64,000 bases of DNA from Heterobilharzia americana (taxonomy: Eukaryota; Platyhelminthes; Trematoda; Strigeidida; Schistosomatidae), in assembly GCA_944470555.2 (NCBI GenBank), contig OX104127.1, positions 141,378,786 to 141,442,785 on the forward strand, written 5' to 3'. Shown in pieces: positions 1 to 13,589 of this stretch (within the stretch, counting starts at the first letter, position 1; each line of letters begins with the position of its first letter). The notes under the pieces are model-generated. The model worked only from the letters and a program-made list of their open reading frames with translations. It did not search any database and was not told where the DNA came from. Made by a program: the position numbers and the translations under genes.

Positions 1-1780
1 CTACTGTATGGCATTGTTATGGACGTGTTGCCGTTGGGTAAAGTGATCTCTCGGACGTTGTCTCTTGTCCAGATTTCCACTGCATTTGTTACGGACCAGA
101 AATTGGAGACCAGATATTATGCTTAAGGCTTCGTATGTGCCGTCATTTATGGTACTGGTTGGGGGTTGGGTTGATTGTGAATCTGCTGAAGAAACGAGAA
201 ATTGCAGGGAAAGCTAGTCGTATGCCTCCAACATCAGTCTGCGATATGTCGTACGAAGTGGAATTTTCAGTACCTTGATACTTTTTGACCGAATTAATGC
301 CTAGGATTTTCTCATTAGGCTGATACTGAGAGGGGAAGAGAAAACAATGCGCAAGGAGAAACTGGACAATAGAGTACCGCACAAAAGAAACTTGGGGAAG
401 AGAAGTCCTTGCCGCTCTATTCGTTCCAACTATATGTAAACTTTATTTTATGCATACGATAATAACTTCTGTTTTTCTCACATGAAGTTCACGCAAGTTT
501 TAATAATAATAATGGTAACAATATACTCCTGAATTTATAGGCCCATACCATTTTTACAGATACGGTTATAACAATTAATCGTGAAAAATCTCCGGTAATA
601 CTTTCTTTTACAAAAACTTTTTACCATATCCTTTTCATTACAGGTAGTGAAAATCCGCAGACTGTAAAAAAGAAAGCTTCACACCACATACGAATGGTGC
701 ACTTTGAGTTAAAGTCAGAATTTTTATTATGCTTTTAGGTTATCTGGCAGAAACGAAAGTCCTGTCTAATGGGTACGTAAAAGCATCACTCAAGGAGAAG
801 AGGAGGTAACTCAGCAACTTCCTTCTCCAAAAAAGTAATGGTGGCCAAATTACTCAAATGCTTTAGTTTGACGGATCATATACTTTCAGCGAAGTGTCAC
901 GGCAGATTTAATGTGTTTTTCACAGGACAGGTATCTCCAGTTTCATTGAAACGTCAGAATACACTGCAAGGACAGCAATAAATGGTACTGATAACGATAT
1001 ATCATCTGCCTGATGAAACGACCTGCTTTTGTTTGTTCATGCTAAATTAGACATGTGTCCACCGTAGCTGCCATAATGCTCTGCATCGCGCCTAATAGCT
1101 CGGTGAACATCAAGCAGATTTCTTTGAATTTCGAGGTCGAGTCAAAGAATCCGCTTCCGTAGATAAAGTTGTAAGTATTTTTCTGAATTCTTGTATACTG
1201 TTTACAGTTACAGTGAAAGAAATGGCGCCAGCCAATGAAACACTGGATTAATTAATGTCAAAAGGCTTCGAGGAAGTATCTTCATGTGATGCTATGAGGA
1301 TGTTCATCGCATTTTGCACGGTTGCAGAGGAGTTGCTTGAAGACTGATGCAGTGATATTTAGAAGTAGTACTGATGAAGTATCGTAGTTCCAATCTAATT
1401 GCAGGTTTCCAAGATTCTATTTACAATAAGAACAGAGAAAACAGAGGGCGGGATACCAAGGCACATAGAGGTTAATTATGTGTAAATTTTGACTTGTGTA
1501 CATGGTGTCATGCATACCGTTAAATGTGCAGTCCTAAGTTTCGCGCGTATATTCTTAAGAAAATATGCCACTCACTGCGTTTTGGAAATGCTTTCTTTGA
1601 GGGGCAGGATCTAAAGATTTCTCCATTAGCGGTGGTAATAAGTGGGAGGTATAGCTGGACAACCTGATTGACGAAGTAGTCCTAATTGTCGTAAACTTGA
1701 CCATACAGTGTAATGGAAATTGTGAGGATTTACCGATGAAGATTGCTGATGCAAAGAACCAAAGATCTCATGTAATGCCG
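1..1780. other. No gene recognised
   Basis: Both strands are broken by frequent stops and no protein family, splice-bounded exon or SINE promoter was recognised. The stretch precedes the first reverse-transcriptase remnant and may be the older 5' part of the same insertion, but nothing in it shows this directly. Confidence 0.4.
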
Positions 1781-3280
1781 GACTGTATAGGATCCCGTCT
1801 GCCCTCCTAAACGGGGGTGGTGAATACACACCATTGGTCCCTACGAAGCCATTCTCAGTATCCCTTACTAAGACACGCTGCCCTGGCTGCTGGAAGTTGC
1901 CATGAGTACCTCCCACGTATAAATCTGACCCGACGTCAAGTATTCACAACTATCGTCCCACAAATATTGCATCCGTGGTCTCTCGTATTATGGAGGTGGT
2001 CGTACAAGTAATTGCTGATTGTATGGTCGCACATCAGCTACTTTCCCCTACACGACATGGATTCTTAAAATGTCGCCCATTTGGCACCTGCTTACTGGGT
2101 TATTTTGAGGTCATCCGCAAACAAGATGAAGGCCTCCTCGTAACTGCTCTATTTTTTGACTTTAAAAAGCATTTGATAAGGTACCTCATAATCGGCTAAT
2201 TCCGAAGCTCGGGTCATTTGAAACTGGTGACTCTCTATTATCGTGGATAAGCTCATTCATTAGAAGGGCGTACTCAAATAGTAAAGTTCAGTCACACCCA
2301 TTCACCCCCCCCCAAAATAATCTGTTCTGAGATGTCGTTCAGGGTAGCCTGTTGCGGCACCCACTCTTCCTCCTTTACGTAAATGATATTCCCAACGTAA
2401 TAAGATGTGGTAAGCCCCGCCTGTTTCCTGATGACATATTCGTTCACTTGGAGTGAAATATGGTAATTTCTGCTCAACTGCAGTGATTACGGAATACTCT
2501 GCTTCGATAATTCCTACCCAAACGTCGATTTACACCCTGCGATTTTGTGCTGTAATCACATAACTCAGTACATGATTTAAATATTAGGTATTCCCGGAAC
2601 TCAATGTTTACGGAGTATGCTCAGTCCCTTGCACCCAAATGTGGGCGCCCAGGCGATTTTGCTTAAACACGTATTTACCACTGAGGCTAGGCTGCTTGTA
2701 TTCAAAGTAATGATCCGCCCAGCACTTGAATATGGCACGGTTCTCTTCAGCGACATGAATACTTCAGATAAAACACGCATTGAGAATATTCGAAGAAAAT
2801 TTACTCGCTACGTTCGGGCCGTCATGGATGACTTCATTATAAAGGAAGGTGTAAGAAACTGAAGGTTAACCGACTTTGGCTAAGACGCCCCAAGCTCAAC
2901 CTTGACCCACTTTTCCGCCTTTTGGGTGGCATTACTCATATCTATTGCCCTCCTACTTTTAAATCTATGTCCCCATACAGTCTACGCAATCGTGAGTGCG
3001 CCGTACCCGTCGAAAAATACTGCCTTAAACCTAGGTCACGATTATTTACGATACGGCACAGCAAGTCACGGATAAGCCCCCCCATCGTATTCGCACTTGC
3101 ATGTCCCCATTTCGGTTTCAACATCTACTTAGCGAATTCCTTCAGTTCACGGATACCCATAAATTTCTTGACGTTCATACCATATCCACAGATACGAAGT
3201 ATAATGGAGCAATTGACATGTAATCATGGTCAAGCCATTGCGTCCACCGCAAACGTACTTGAACCTCTAGATGCATGAAT
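1780..3280 (+). pseudogene. Decayed CR1-like non-LTR retrotransposon, RT and C-terminal part (copy A)
   Basis: This is a relic of the ORF2 protein of a CR1-like LINE (SR1-like clade in schistosomes), a reverse transcriptase that copies element RNA at a nicked chromosomal site. The pieces appear in the right order but in different frames. Around 2020-2190 there is an RT block with HGFLKCR and then FFDFKK, the usual region before the AFD aspartate. Around 2340-2400 there is a weaker match to the block before the catalytic aspartates. At 2617-2862 ALEYGTVLF and RIENIRRKFTRY match the conserved post-RT segment of this clade. Many stops and frameshifts show it is dead. The clade is an inference from motif order; the similarity to RT is fairly secure. 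Confidence 0.6.
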
Positions 3281-3339
3281 CAGAGTAATTGGGGTCCTTG
3301 AGCTCCTCTTACACTGATGGGTTTACGACTGCATACGAG

Positions 3340-5400
3340 GGTGTGGGTACTGGTCCTTCTCCGTATAATGAATTTAATATATATGCCGTTCTGAAAGCCA
3401 CTACGATGCACCTCAGATGTAGAGAATTTTGAGAACCCTATAATGGAAAACTATACGGTTGACTCCACAGAAATACATGAAAATGCACATAAAGTTTGAA
3501 TGGGTCTGAAATAGAGACTTCCCTCTTCTCCGAATTGGATAACGTAGTAATTCCCTTCTCCTTACCTGCTCGTGCTTCATCTTTCTTTTCCTACCTGCAG
3601 CAACAGCTCCGTGCGGCATCTGATGCTGAAGTTCAATCTGAACATAGCTACCAAGTGGGAATAATACCTGCTCATGGATGCTAAGAACAACTGGACTGCT
3701 CCCACTCATTCGCGATTTCTGGACCGTCTTCCTGATTAACTCACCCGCTGGTCACGATTCTTCTTGAAACGGACCGTCCGATTTTTCCCAAAAGTATTAG
3801 AAGCAGAGACGTTCTGAACAAATGATTAAACCAGAGACCACTTTACCCATTGGCTCAGAGAGCCACTTACCTGCATTAGCTCCACACTACATGTTTTCTA
3901 GTACTCTGTTTCAGGTAATCTTTTCACACGAAAGTTACTAAACATCAAATACACTTCTCGAACGTTACTGTCTACGCTAACAAAAGAGATACCCAAAGTC
4001 TGTATATAACTACTGCCATTTGGACTATCGACCTTTTCAACGTACGTTTCCAACACAACAAATGTTTTTGGTAAAATTAACCTCTGTTACCTTCAAACGT
4101 AATGTGGTGGCCTGGAAATGCCTTGATTTGAACACTGGCCTTGGTTGTATAACTGTGGATAATTTACCGATACCCTAGCCTGTATAACTTGATCCTTTGT
4201 GGTTAGCAAAGCTAAACACTGAGGAACCTCGTGATAAACGGAGGGTTATATTGCTAGATAACAAACCACGCAAATGGACTTACAGCGTCGGGTGGTTAAG
4301 ACGCAAACTTCGAACTTTACTTTCTTTCCTAATTGTGGAACTTACGTGATGATAAATGAAAGTCTATGCCCATCACCCGAATTTCATCAAGTTTTAATAG
4401 GATTATGCACATTAATGACTTGATATGTCAATTATTTAGCGCTAGACACCACTCTGTAAACTTTCGTGAACTATCAGTTCGACGATGTTTGTAAACTGGT
4501 ACCCTTCATGTTAAATCCATTGTGTGAGGATAATATTTATTATTATCTGAACATCAACACTGTAAACGCTGAGAAGCGATGGTTTCTTGATCGTTTCATA
4601 ACTAGCAGGATCTTCTGATGTTTTTAATGGGGTTCAGTGACATTCCGTCTGTACCATTCAGGACTCGTAAAATCTTGTAGATTTTTCGACATATGTTAGT
4701 GTGGTGATGCCTGTAAACTGGTTTTTCCCATGGTAAATTACTCGAGTGGAAATAAAACATTTATATGTATATCAGTGATAGAATTATGGATCGCCCCGAG
4801 CATTTTCGAAAGAGAGATGTTACTGACGTGGAACCCTTCCACGGGGACAGAGAGTTCGAAATAGGAGGTAAAATGACCGCCTACCCAAGCTTCCTTTTAA
4901 AGGCAAGAGTGGTGAGCAACGCAGCCTCCATCCACCCTCCTGGGTATTCTTGGTGCGACCCAACTCTCCACCAAATCAGACACCTGCTTAAGATCATATA
5001 TGAGTCCGATACCAGCATTTCTGAGCGTAGGTAATGGCCATCAAGGCAGTCTTGGATACAACCTCTGGAAATTATGACTCCGTAGTCACTGCCGGGGACT
5101 TCGGCACTCCGTCCATGCTCTTCGCAGCGGCCTGATTCAAGTTTTGTCCATCATTAAGAGTCCGAACTTTTGATCAAAGAAAAAATTCATAACCGATGCA
5201 ACATAAGGGTCCGAAGCGGCGGATTTGGCCGTCAGAAAATCTCGTGAGGAGATAACAGACTGGTGAAAAAGATCCGCAACGCCTCATGTCGAAGTGGAAG
5301 TCGACAGACAAAGGAGTCGATCTCATGACGGGTTACAATGGAGATATACTAAACAGACAACCGACACCTTCGTAGCGACATCGTCACGTTAAACAGGGGA
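3340..5400. other. Mostly unrecognised decayed sequence
   Basis: No family was recognised. An open frame at 4765-5034 (+) has no splice context and resembles nothing I know. The 3' half probably belongs to the CR1-like copy that becomes recognisable from about 5400, since fragments with the same base composition run straight into it. Confidence 0.35.
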
Positions 5401-6330
5401 TCAGGAAGGCTGTCCCAGCTCTGTCCAGGCAAGTTTTCTGACTGTGACGACCTGAGACCACTAGTCCCAAGGAACTGCATCAAGGCACCCTTGTGTCCTT
5501 TCAAGCACTCAGCGGGGTCAAGCAGGCCCTCTGATGAGCGTTAATGCACCAGGTTACCATCTGTTTTCAAGGGAAGGGAGGAAAGGTCATGGCAGTGCCA
5601 GACCGATTGCCCCACTCATTATACTGTCCAAAACATTGGAAGCCTAATGGTAGACGACGCTCGAGAGTTCCTCTGTGGGAGAGACACCATCTACACTGTT
5701 TGTCACGGCCTTCCGAGCGGTCATTCACGAACGACCAACTTGTTCACTGCATGGGATGGCCAAGCCTTTGGCTGTGACAGCAGAAGACCAGAACTGGCAA
5801 AAGCATGTGATAGTGTCCTGCACGGGATGCCACTCCACAAGATAGCACCCATTAATGTAACCAAAACCCTGCTTTCTTGGTCCACTGAGTTCCTAAAAGG
5901 CAGACAGTTGTGCACAAAAGTAAGCAGAATACAGTCGCAGTGGAGGCCATCAGCATCTGGGATATGAAGGTGAGCAGTCCAGGGGCCACTTCTGTTAGTT
6001 TTGTTGATCAACGAAGTCACACAAAATCCCCTTACCTATCTTCATTTTCGCCGATGGCATGAAAATTTGGAAGGTGGTTAAAGAGGAACCAACTGTCTAG
6101 CAGTCAAAAGCGATATGTGGCAACAAGGACTATGTTCTTCAGAAAACGGCTTCAGCTTCAACCTAGAGAAGTGAAAGGCAATGTATATTACAGGTTGAGC
6201 AACCCTGCCATTGCTGAAGTGTCCACGGCAGTGTTTCAGTCTCAGCTTCTCCGTCACCCTAAGCATGGGCCCCCATTACAAGGGAGTGGCAGTGAAAGCG
6301 AACGCCACTTTACACTTTCCGTGTAGACAG
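5400..6330 (+). pseudogene. Decayed CR1-like reverse transcriptase (copy B)
   Basis: Fragments of a CR1-like RT lie in successive frames. At about 5800-5965 LLSWSTEFLKGRQLCTKV followed by a QWRP-SGI motif is the segment that sits just before the RT block with PQGS and the YxDD-type aspartates. At 5975-6050 the next block is read with stops. At 6105-6200 the WxxxNGFSFNxEKCK-like piece follows, which in this clade comes after the catalytic motif. Frames change several times and no intact ORF exists. It is one of at least six same-family copies in the first 16 kb. Confidence 0.6.
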
Positions 6331-7690
6331 CTTGGTGCCCTCACTCCTGGACATTTTTAGACGGCTTTCAAGTCCTGCGAGAGGCCACATGAGGAATTCT
6401 TCAGTACAGTGGCACCCATGACACTTAAGAGGGACCCTGATTCCTCTGAGAAAATGCGAAGATATCCACCCAAGGCAGGTGCCGGATTAAAGGTGAAAAA
6501 ATGCTCCGGCTACCCGAGGCAGCTAAACTTATCTTCATAAGGCCGTCACAGAAAGATGAATGACCTTATTGTGGCGGGTCAGGGAAACGAACTAGCTGTA
6601 AGTCCACCACGCCCACCTTCACGGGGGAACCCGATTCGGACGGCACATCAGAAAGCCACACTAGGACCAATTCAAACTTCTCCATGAGTACATGCCAGAT
6701 GAAATGGTCTACCGTAGGACTTAGTCGCGGCCACCCCAGCTGACTCACCCAAAAGATTTTAGGAAGCTTGTTCGCATGACATGTCACTGACGTACTCGGG
6801 GCTTTAGTGTCCTCACTAGCCAGGTACTCTCTTCTTATCTACCGCACGTCATCTTTCTATTTTTGATGCGCTTGTATTAGCCACTAACTCTCTACTCCAT
6901 ACTAGACACTCTCTACCTTAATCCTTCGAGTACCCCCGTATACTCTTCCCACCATCCTGCCATCTCTATTCAGCCATCTACACAGAAGATAGTCCCGAAA
7001 GACCCATAATCCTCCCAGAGGGCTGTAGCTTCCTGACAAAATCAATACACACGTCGTAAATACCAAACAGGGAGAACGTTCATCTCGCCGGAGCTAAAAA
7101 CTGGAAAAGAGAAGGCATCACTGCCACGGACAGCAGCAAACTTAAACCCGAGAACTAGACGTTTGATACCAAAAACCAACACTTTCCCACGCTTGTGGTT
7201 CTCTTTCCTCTGATCGCGCGACCTCACCCCATCAAGCTGGGTTCTCCTTAACGCGGCTGTCCACCTGAATCGAACGCTGTTTCTTCTATCTTTTTGTTGC
7301 TCTTAATTTCACCCTGATGTTTTACATTCGCTCCGTCTTGACTTCACCTGATATCACACATTCCTAACTGTCTTTATATTAAACCCAGCAACTAAATTTA
7401 TCTGAAGGCCAGGCAACCAGAGAGTAATCTCGACAAAACTCCCTAGAAAAAATTACAATCTCAAAAGATCAAATCAACGCAAAATGCCCGTTAGTATAAC
7501 AAAAACTAGGGAAGAAGTGCAACTGAGAAACCACGCAGTGATTGGCAAGAATCTGTGGCAGATTAAAAGGAACATTAGGCGAAGAGGAAGAATCAGGTAC
7601 GATAAAAAAGCTCCAAAAGGAGAAATTTGGCAACTAGGCTCTAAAAGCCTGAAATAATAAGTGCGTACTGAGGTGCGGGGATACATCAAG
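6330..7690. other. Decayed repeat sequence including a CR1-like leader fragment
   Basis: No gene was recognised. About 7060-7160 resembles the leader seen at 8940-9080 and 13590-13740 (a CATCTCGCCGGAGCTA-type stretch then a GAGAxxAAAA stretch). It is therefore probably the 5' untranslated leader of another copy of the same CR1-like family, whose body is lost or unreadable. Confidence 0.4.
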
Positions 7691-8060
7691 AGGGCCAGGC
7701 AAAATACATGAGCAACGCCTTTAGACAGCTCGGCTTGTTCACATTAAGTCACCGAAGTAAACGGGGTCAGCTGATGGCCTACGAGGTCATTCACCTGGTG
7801 TACCACTCTAACAGGTCAGGATTGTCAGTCCAAAACCAACAGCCTGGTGGAAAAGTCATGTGTTTACTCCACTATGGGGAGAAACGAGAGTGACACCCAA
7901 CTTCTTATACAGGGTGAGTGCCCAATGGAACGCTCTGCAGAAGGAAGTAGGCGTAGCTGTACCAGATAACTCTTTCAACGGACTTCTCGGTAGGTGCATT
8001 AGCGCCAACGGCTCACCATGAACACTCGCCAGCAGCAACTGAAGGCGTGCTTGTCGGTTA
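7690..8060 (+). pseudogene. CR1-like ORF2 C-terminal fragment (copy C)
   Basis: Reads RQLGLFTLSHRSKRGQLMAY and then, one frame on, an FLYRVSAQWNAL segment followed by NSFNGLLGRC. This order (RLxRLGLxxLxxRRxRGDLI, then VxxWNxLPxxV, then SFKxxLD) is the C-terminal signature of CR1-like ORF2 proteins. Only the tail survives, consistent with 5' truncation at insertion, and it is frameshifted. Confidence 0.65.
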
Positions 8061-8289
8061 CAATAATACACAACACTAGTGTTCTCAACAAGACTCATCT
8101 CTTCCTCATATCATTACAAGCGACTCTCCTAAGCGGGTAAACTGCAACCACCGAAAGAGTATAACCTGGTCAAACAAACCGAGCCTGGGGAGCTAGAAAT
8201 GAAAGCTCAAAAACTTCGAGTGTTCCTCTACTCGCGTTGTTGATGTTGAATGCTATTGGATATTGCATTGTTGTGGAAAATGCAGAGAC

Positions 8290-8640
8290 CTGCAGCAAAA
8301 TCAGCCGTGGGGCTGAGGGGGAAAGCATGCCTTGAAAGGCTAAAACACCTAAACACACACCTTGGGTTATCCCAGAAAGAGGACGATCCTATCATGGCCT
8401 ACAAAATCATCCGTCAGGCGAACCGCGCAGGCGAATTAGCCTTGCCTGCAACATGGCGGTCATCACATAGAAACCGATTCGGGATAGCACATCGGAGAGC
8501 CCACGCTACGCTCAGGTCCAACGTCTGCTCAATCAGAGAGTATTCTTTATGGAATGCCCTGCTGTGGATATCGTTGTGGCCCCCTCGGTTGACTCGTTCA
8601 AGAGAAGGTTAGACAGTTGTGCCACTTTGCATGGTTTACC
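8290..8640 (+). pseudogene. CR1-like ORF2 C-terminal fragment (copy D)
   Basis: A second tail of the same family starts only about 230 bases after copy C. It reads EDDPIMAYKIIRQ, then RAHATLRSNVCSIREYSLWNALL, then a TRSREG end corresponding to the SFKxRLD terminus. The 8140-8260 segment between the copies recurs at 14600-14710, so internal family sequence is also present there. Stop codons interrupt the frame. Confidence 0.6.
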
Positions 8641-8939
8641 ACAGATATGCTCGGCGGGTCGCTGGCCTCACTAGCTCACCTCCACTTCCCTCCAACCTAC
8701 CACGCACTAGCTCTCTTCTTAATGCGCCTACATTATCTACCAACCCTGCTCAGGAGACCAGACGTATGCCGTCCACTTTTACTTTTCGGGTTATTCCCAC
8801 ATACTATTTGTCTCACCATCTTACTATTCCTCTTCAGGCACCTACGGGGACGGTAGTCATAACAAACCCCCTAGTCTCCCAGGCAACTAGAAGCTCCCCA
8901 ACAATTATACAAATTGTATTTTACTAAACAACAAAACAT

Positions 8940-11900
8940 CCACCTCGCCGAGGCTAGAAGCAAGAAAGCAGGATGGATTTCTTCGTCCATTGCAGGGGCA
9001 AACCGAACAACTCGAAACACGCACTAAAGTCTGGACGTGAGAGACCAAAAATTATCAGTTTTCTACGCTGGCACGATGAATACCGGATATTGGTGGTGTT
9101 TCTGTTCAAAACGGGGAAGGGTCGGGGAAAACCACACTGGTAGGCAGCACCTGGGCATATTCTCAGCCCCACGCCTGAAGATTAAGCTTGCCTAATGGAA
9201 AATAGAGAGGGTGCAGGCATAGGACTCCAAATAGATAGTATAGTTTGCATCTATTCAAATGCACAAAGTTTACCAAACGAACTAGGCGAGCTGCGGAACC
9301 AAGTTAGGACACTTACGCTCACCTTATCACTGTTACCGAGGCAGGTTTCTCCTGACATGTCAAACCAGGAGCTGGCAATTGCTAATACCATACCGTTCCG
9401 CAATGACAGGATGGCTGGTAGGGGAATAGCATTTTACACCAGCTCCTCTCTCTCAGTCAACCAAATCCATATTCAAGAACTGGAATGCCTCGGAGAGCTC
9501 AGTTGGTGCACCGTAAAGCTGTCCAAGACTATAAAGTGGTTGGTGAGAATCGCTAATAGGAAACCATCCGCTGACTTACAGCAAGACGACCAGATGCTAA
9601 GGGCAAACAGTTACTCTCTTAAGCTGGAGCACATACACGTACTAACTTTGGGCGACTTCAACCTACCGAAGGTCGAGTTTGCAAGTAACACGTTTGGCGG
9701 GGTGGCGATCCCATTGGTTGTGGAGCAGGGGCTTACGGAAAATGTGAGAGCGGTAACGTGAGTGAGGGTGACTCAGATCCCATCTCGCTCAGACTGCATT
9801 TTCACAAATGAAGAATCCCCAATTAAACAACTTAGAAATCCCTCGTCTTTTGGACACGTTGCTATCCGCTTCCAGCTTGTTCACGAAATCAATCGAACCA
9901 GACCTCTTAATGAACGTTGCTGGAACTTCAGAAAACTTAGTGCTCCTGCTCTTCTAACTGCACTGGAACAGACAGATTGGGAAGCTAACCATGTATGACA
10001 AGATATGAACGCCCATTGGAGATCTATACTTGACAAGGTCATGCATGCGATCAGTCACCCTATTCCATTTTCGAGACCGAAGCGCTTCAAGTTGCTTAAA
10101 GTGATAGGGAACCAAATTCGGAAAGTACTTAAGTTAAAGCGACACCACTGGGCTGAACACACAGGGATCGGTACCGAATATGCTTACATACGATTCAAAC
10201 AGACAAGAAACATATCTACAAAGGCTATGAGAGCCGATCATCAGCAGCACCAAGTCAGGCTCGCAACATGTTTGTTTCCGACTCAGGAAATCTCTTCCGC
10301 TAGGCTCGTTCACTCCGGCAGGCTAAAGCGGGAGTCTCTCAACTACTGAGTAAGAACGGACCGACCAACAGCGACACCTAAGCAGTTGAGCTCTTGGCCG
10401 ACCAGTACCTGCAAATATTTTCGTCATCACCCACCTACTCAGAAGCTTACGAATATCCCATTGGCGAAGTAGGACTCTCGGTCGTTGACCTAAGCATTGT
10501 GCTAGTACAGCGCAAACTGCCATGGCTCAATAAAAACGCCTCTCCCAGGCCAGATAAAATCCGTCCAGCGGTGCTGCATGCAGGAGCGTCAGTCTTGTCC
10601 GGTCCTTTAAGTAAGCTATTAAAAGTTCTCTGAGTCTGAGAATGATGCCCGAACCTCAGAAGCTGGACCACATAGCGTCAGCCCTCAAAGAGGGCCAATG
10701 GGGCAATCCTAAGAAATACAGACCGGCGGCACCTCCGTCCATTCCTTCCAAAGTAATGGAGTTATCAACATACGTTTGACTGGGGGATTATTTCGCAAAG
10801 ATAAATTTCTTTGATCCCCAACAACATGAATTTTGAAAAGGATACCTCTGCATTACCAACTCGCTCACTGTAGTAGATAGATGGGCTAGGATTGCTGACC
10901 GTCGAGGACGAATTGGTGCTACCTAACTGGACTTTGATAGGGCATTTGATGGCGTGAATCACGACTGCCTTATAGATGAATTGGAACTAATCGGGATTCC
11001 ACCCATGCTCATTGACTAGTTGTCTTCATATCAACGAAGCCGTTCATTAAGAGTTCGAATGAGTTGCTCTGTTTCGAAGAAACAGAATGTCCTGGAGGCG
11101 TTCCCCAAGGATCAGCACTAGGGCCTCTCCTTTTTCTAGTATACATAAACAACTTGCCTCAGCAGGTTTCTTCCGAAATCCTTCTTCTTGCTGATGACAT
11201 GAAACTATGGAGAGAAATCAAAAGCGAGGAGGACTTTATTCAACTCCACAGCTGGGCAGTCAACAACGGGCTGGCAGTTAATCCAGAGGAATGCAGGGTG
11301 ATACGCGTAAAACACGATTTATATCACGTCAGTAGCCTCAACGGTATGGAACTGGAACGGTCACCAGCAGGGAAGAATTTAAGCGTCTTTGTCCATCAAG
11401 AATTTAAATCCTATTCCAACTGTGGCAGAAACACATTTCGTGGAAACTTGACGTTAGTAACTCCTAGACGAATTTCTGGACATTTCGATCATGGATGCTT
11501 CCACCAAATTTTAAACAGCTTCATACGGCCTCACCTGGGGTTCGGGACCATCATCTCCCCCCCCTTTATCTCCAGAAGGACAAACTAAGCTTAGAAGGCA
11601 TCCACAGGCGTTCGACAAAATCTGTTCAAGGATTCGGGTCCAAAACATACGGTGAGTGGCTGGTTGCGCTGGATCTGTATCCTCTGAAATACAGAAGGCT
11701 AGGAGGAGACTTGATAATGACTTACAACGTTCTGAGCACGCCTGGTCACCCACTCCGTCACTCATCAAATCTTAGCTGCAACGCTAATCTTAGAGGATAT
11801 GCACAGAAACTAAGCCTGGAACATAGCAGGCTGGATGTCAGGCACAACTTCTATTCCCTAATGTCTAATATCCAATATCTTTTTAACAAGCTTATGTAAA

Positions 11901-12005
11901 CCAACCGATTTCTTCGCACTGGCCTCTCGATCTTGCGGAACGACTCCAGATCTTTGGCGGATTCCGATGCAGTAGGTCCAGCCACTCGTCTACTATCGCT
12001 CTGAT
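8940..12005 (+). pseudogene. Most complete CR1-like non-LTR copy (leader, endonuclease, RT, C-terminus; copy E)
   Basis: This is the best preserved LINE in the window. A leader at 8940-9080 is shared with 13590-13740. An AP-type endonuclease follows at 9195-9998, with an N-terminal NAQSLPNELGELR, then FRNDRMAGRGIAFYTSSSLS, then GDFNLP, then a SRSDCIFTNE block. A linker at 10005-10350 has W and K-rich pieces. RT follows at 10394-11590: KNASPRPDKIRPAVL, then DFDRAFD around 10930, then PGGVPQGSALGPLLFLVYIN and LLLADDMKLW near 11090-11210. The C-terminal domain at 11580-12000 has RRLGGDLIMTY and later SFKxxL remnants. At least seven frame changes or stops mean no functional protein. Catalytic aspartates are visible in LADDM. 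Confidence 0.75.
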
Positions 12006-12335
12006 TTACAGAACAGGAAGTTAAGTGCTGGTTTGTTTGCCTTGGACTGTGGTGCAGTTGGATTCTTCAGATGTCGAGTTGCCAGACGGTTGTTAGGACT
12101 GGTCGCTAGAGAGGGTCGGGGATAGTGAAGAGAGAACCTAGAAAGTGTTTGTGTGAGTAAAAGAAAAGAGGAAAAGTGAACTAATGGAGTAATCTGCTTA
12201 CACTCAAGTAAGGGGAGTAGGGGTGCAAAGGTATGAAGAACTTAGGTAAGTGAGGCCAACTTATAGCAAGTGGGAAGGGGTGAAAAGGGCTTAAATGGTT
12301 ACAACAGAAAGAAAGCTGGTTGGGGTGGCTTGACA

Positions 12336-12692
12336 TCATTTCGTGTTCCAGCTATGCGTGGGTAGACCGTGAGTCTCTGCATGACTGTCTAGCCTCTTCT
12401 TGAAGCTTTCGACAGTTGGGGCGGAGACCACCTCTGCTGGTAGTACGTTCCAGTACCCACAGACTCGGAGGGAGAAGAAGTGTGAACGAATATGCGTTTT
12501 TGACCTCTGGTGTGCTATTCTGTAAGGGTTTCCTCGAGGATCTCCGTAGTGGCCACTCGGTAGGACTCCTCTGTTTGGGTGACTTGGGCTACTCATTGTT
12601 TTGTAAGAGCTGTTGAACCCTGGAACGCTCTTCCTGAAGATTTTATTTAGACTACTTCTTATGAATCTTTTAAACGCTGACTGGATACCCAC
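12336..12692 (-). pseudogene. CR1-like ORF2 C-terminal fragment, opposite strand
   Basis: An open frame of 118 codons on the minus strand contains KTHIRSHFFSLRVCGYWNVL followed by PAEVVSAPTVESFKKRLDSH. This is the clean C-terminal signature of CR1-like ORF2 and the best kept piece of this family in the window. It is 5' truncated and inverted relative to its neighbours, so it is a separate insertion. Confidence 0.75.
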
Positions 12693-12699
12693 TTGATGT

Positions 12700-13580
12700 G
12701 TGTCAGGGACCTGCCCAGAACTAAGTGAATTTTCACATTTTAATCGCCACTTTTTCAGCTTTCTTTACTTGTACAACAGGTTAACAACCAAAAGGAGTAG
12801 TGATCCAAGGATTGTAGATGCGGAAGCCAGTTAAGCGCAAGCTTCTATTCCGTCAACAACCATTTGAACCGCCTGAACCATTTGGAAAGAGACCTTGAGC
12901 ACCGTTTTAAAATCAAGGTTGATGCAATTTTCCTGCCTGGCTGATGTTACTGTCACTAGCCCAAGCTTTGTTGATATGGAGATGTTTGAGTTCTGGGTTC
13001 ACGGTAAAACGAGTAAGTGAATGTCATATTAAGCAGTTATCGAAAGTAAAATCTTTCTGATGAGGAAGAAGTTTGCATGGTATAAGTGATGCACATTACA
13101 TATGGAGTCAGAATTTCTTAGCTACAAGACGTTACGCAACCTACTTAATATAAGTTTCGGTAATAACAAGTGAAAATGCTAGAGTAACCTGGCCAAATAA
13201 CTAAGCTATGACCCAAGAAGCCTACATCACTTAATGTCACGACGAAATAAGACTTCAAGGTCGGCGCATCATACGAGGTTACTCTCGGTTAGCTTTGTTT
13301 CCATATGAGTGGTTTTCAGGAGTGGAAGAACTTGCATATTCGAATGCAAATGGCATTTAACACCAGCATCTTTAGTTGTTCTCCCAATTGGAGCTATGAA
13401 ATTACGGGATGTTATTGTCTGAGATGAACTGTCTAGCTCCTAGTGATTTTGCATGTATAGGTGATATAGGTGATAGTTCTCACTTGCTGAATAGAAGTTC
13501 AAAGTGTATATTGATGCTAAGTGTGTTGGTATGATCCGCCATCATAATCTGCATATCGGGTGAGAAAAAGAAAAATAGAG
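12700..13580. other. No gene recognised
   Basis: Nothing was identified on either strand: no long frame, no tRNA-like promoter and no family motif. It separates two CR1-like remnants. Confidence 0.4.
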
Positions 13581-13589
13581 GCATGAGAA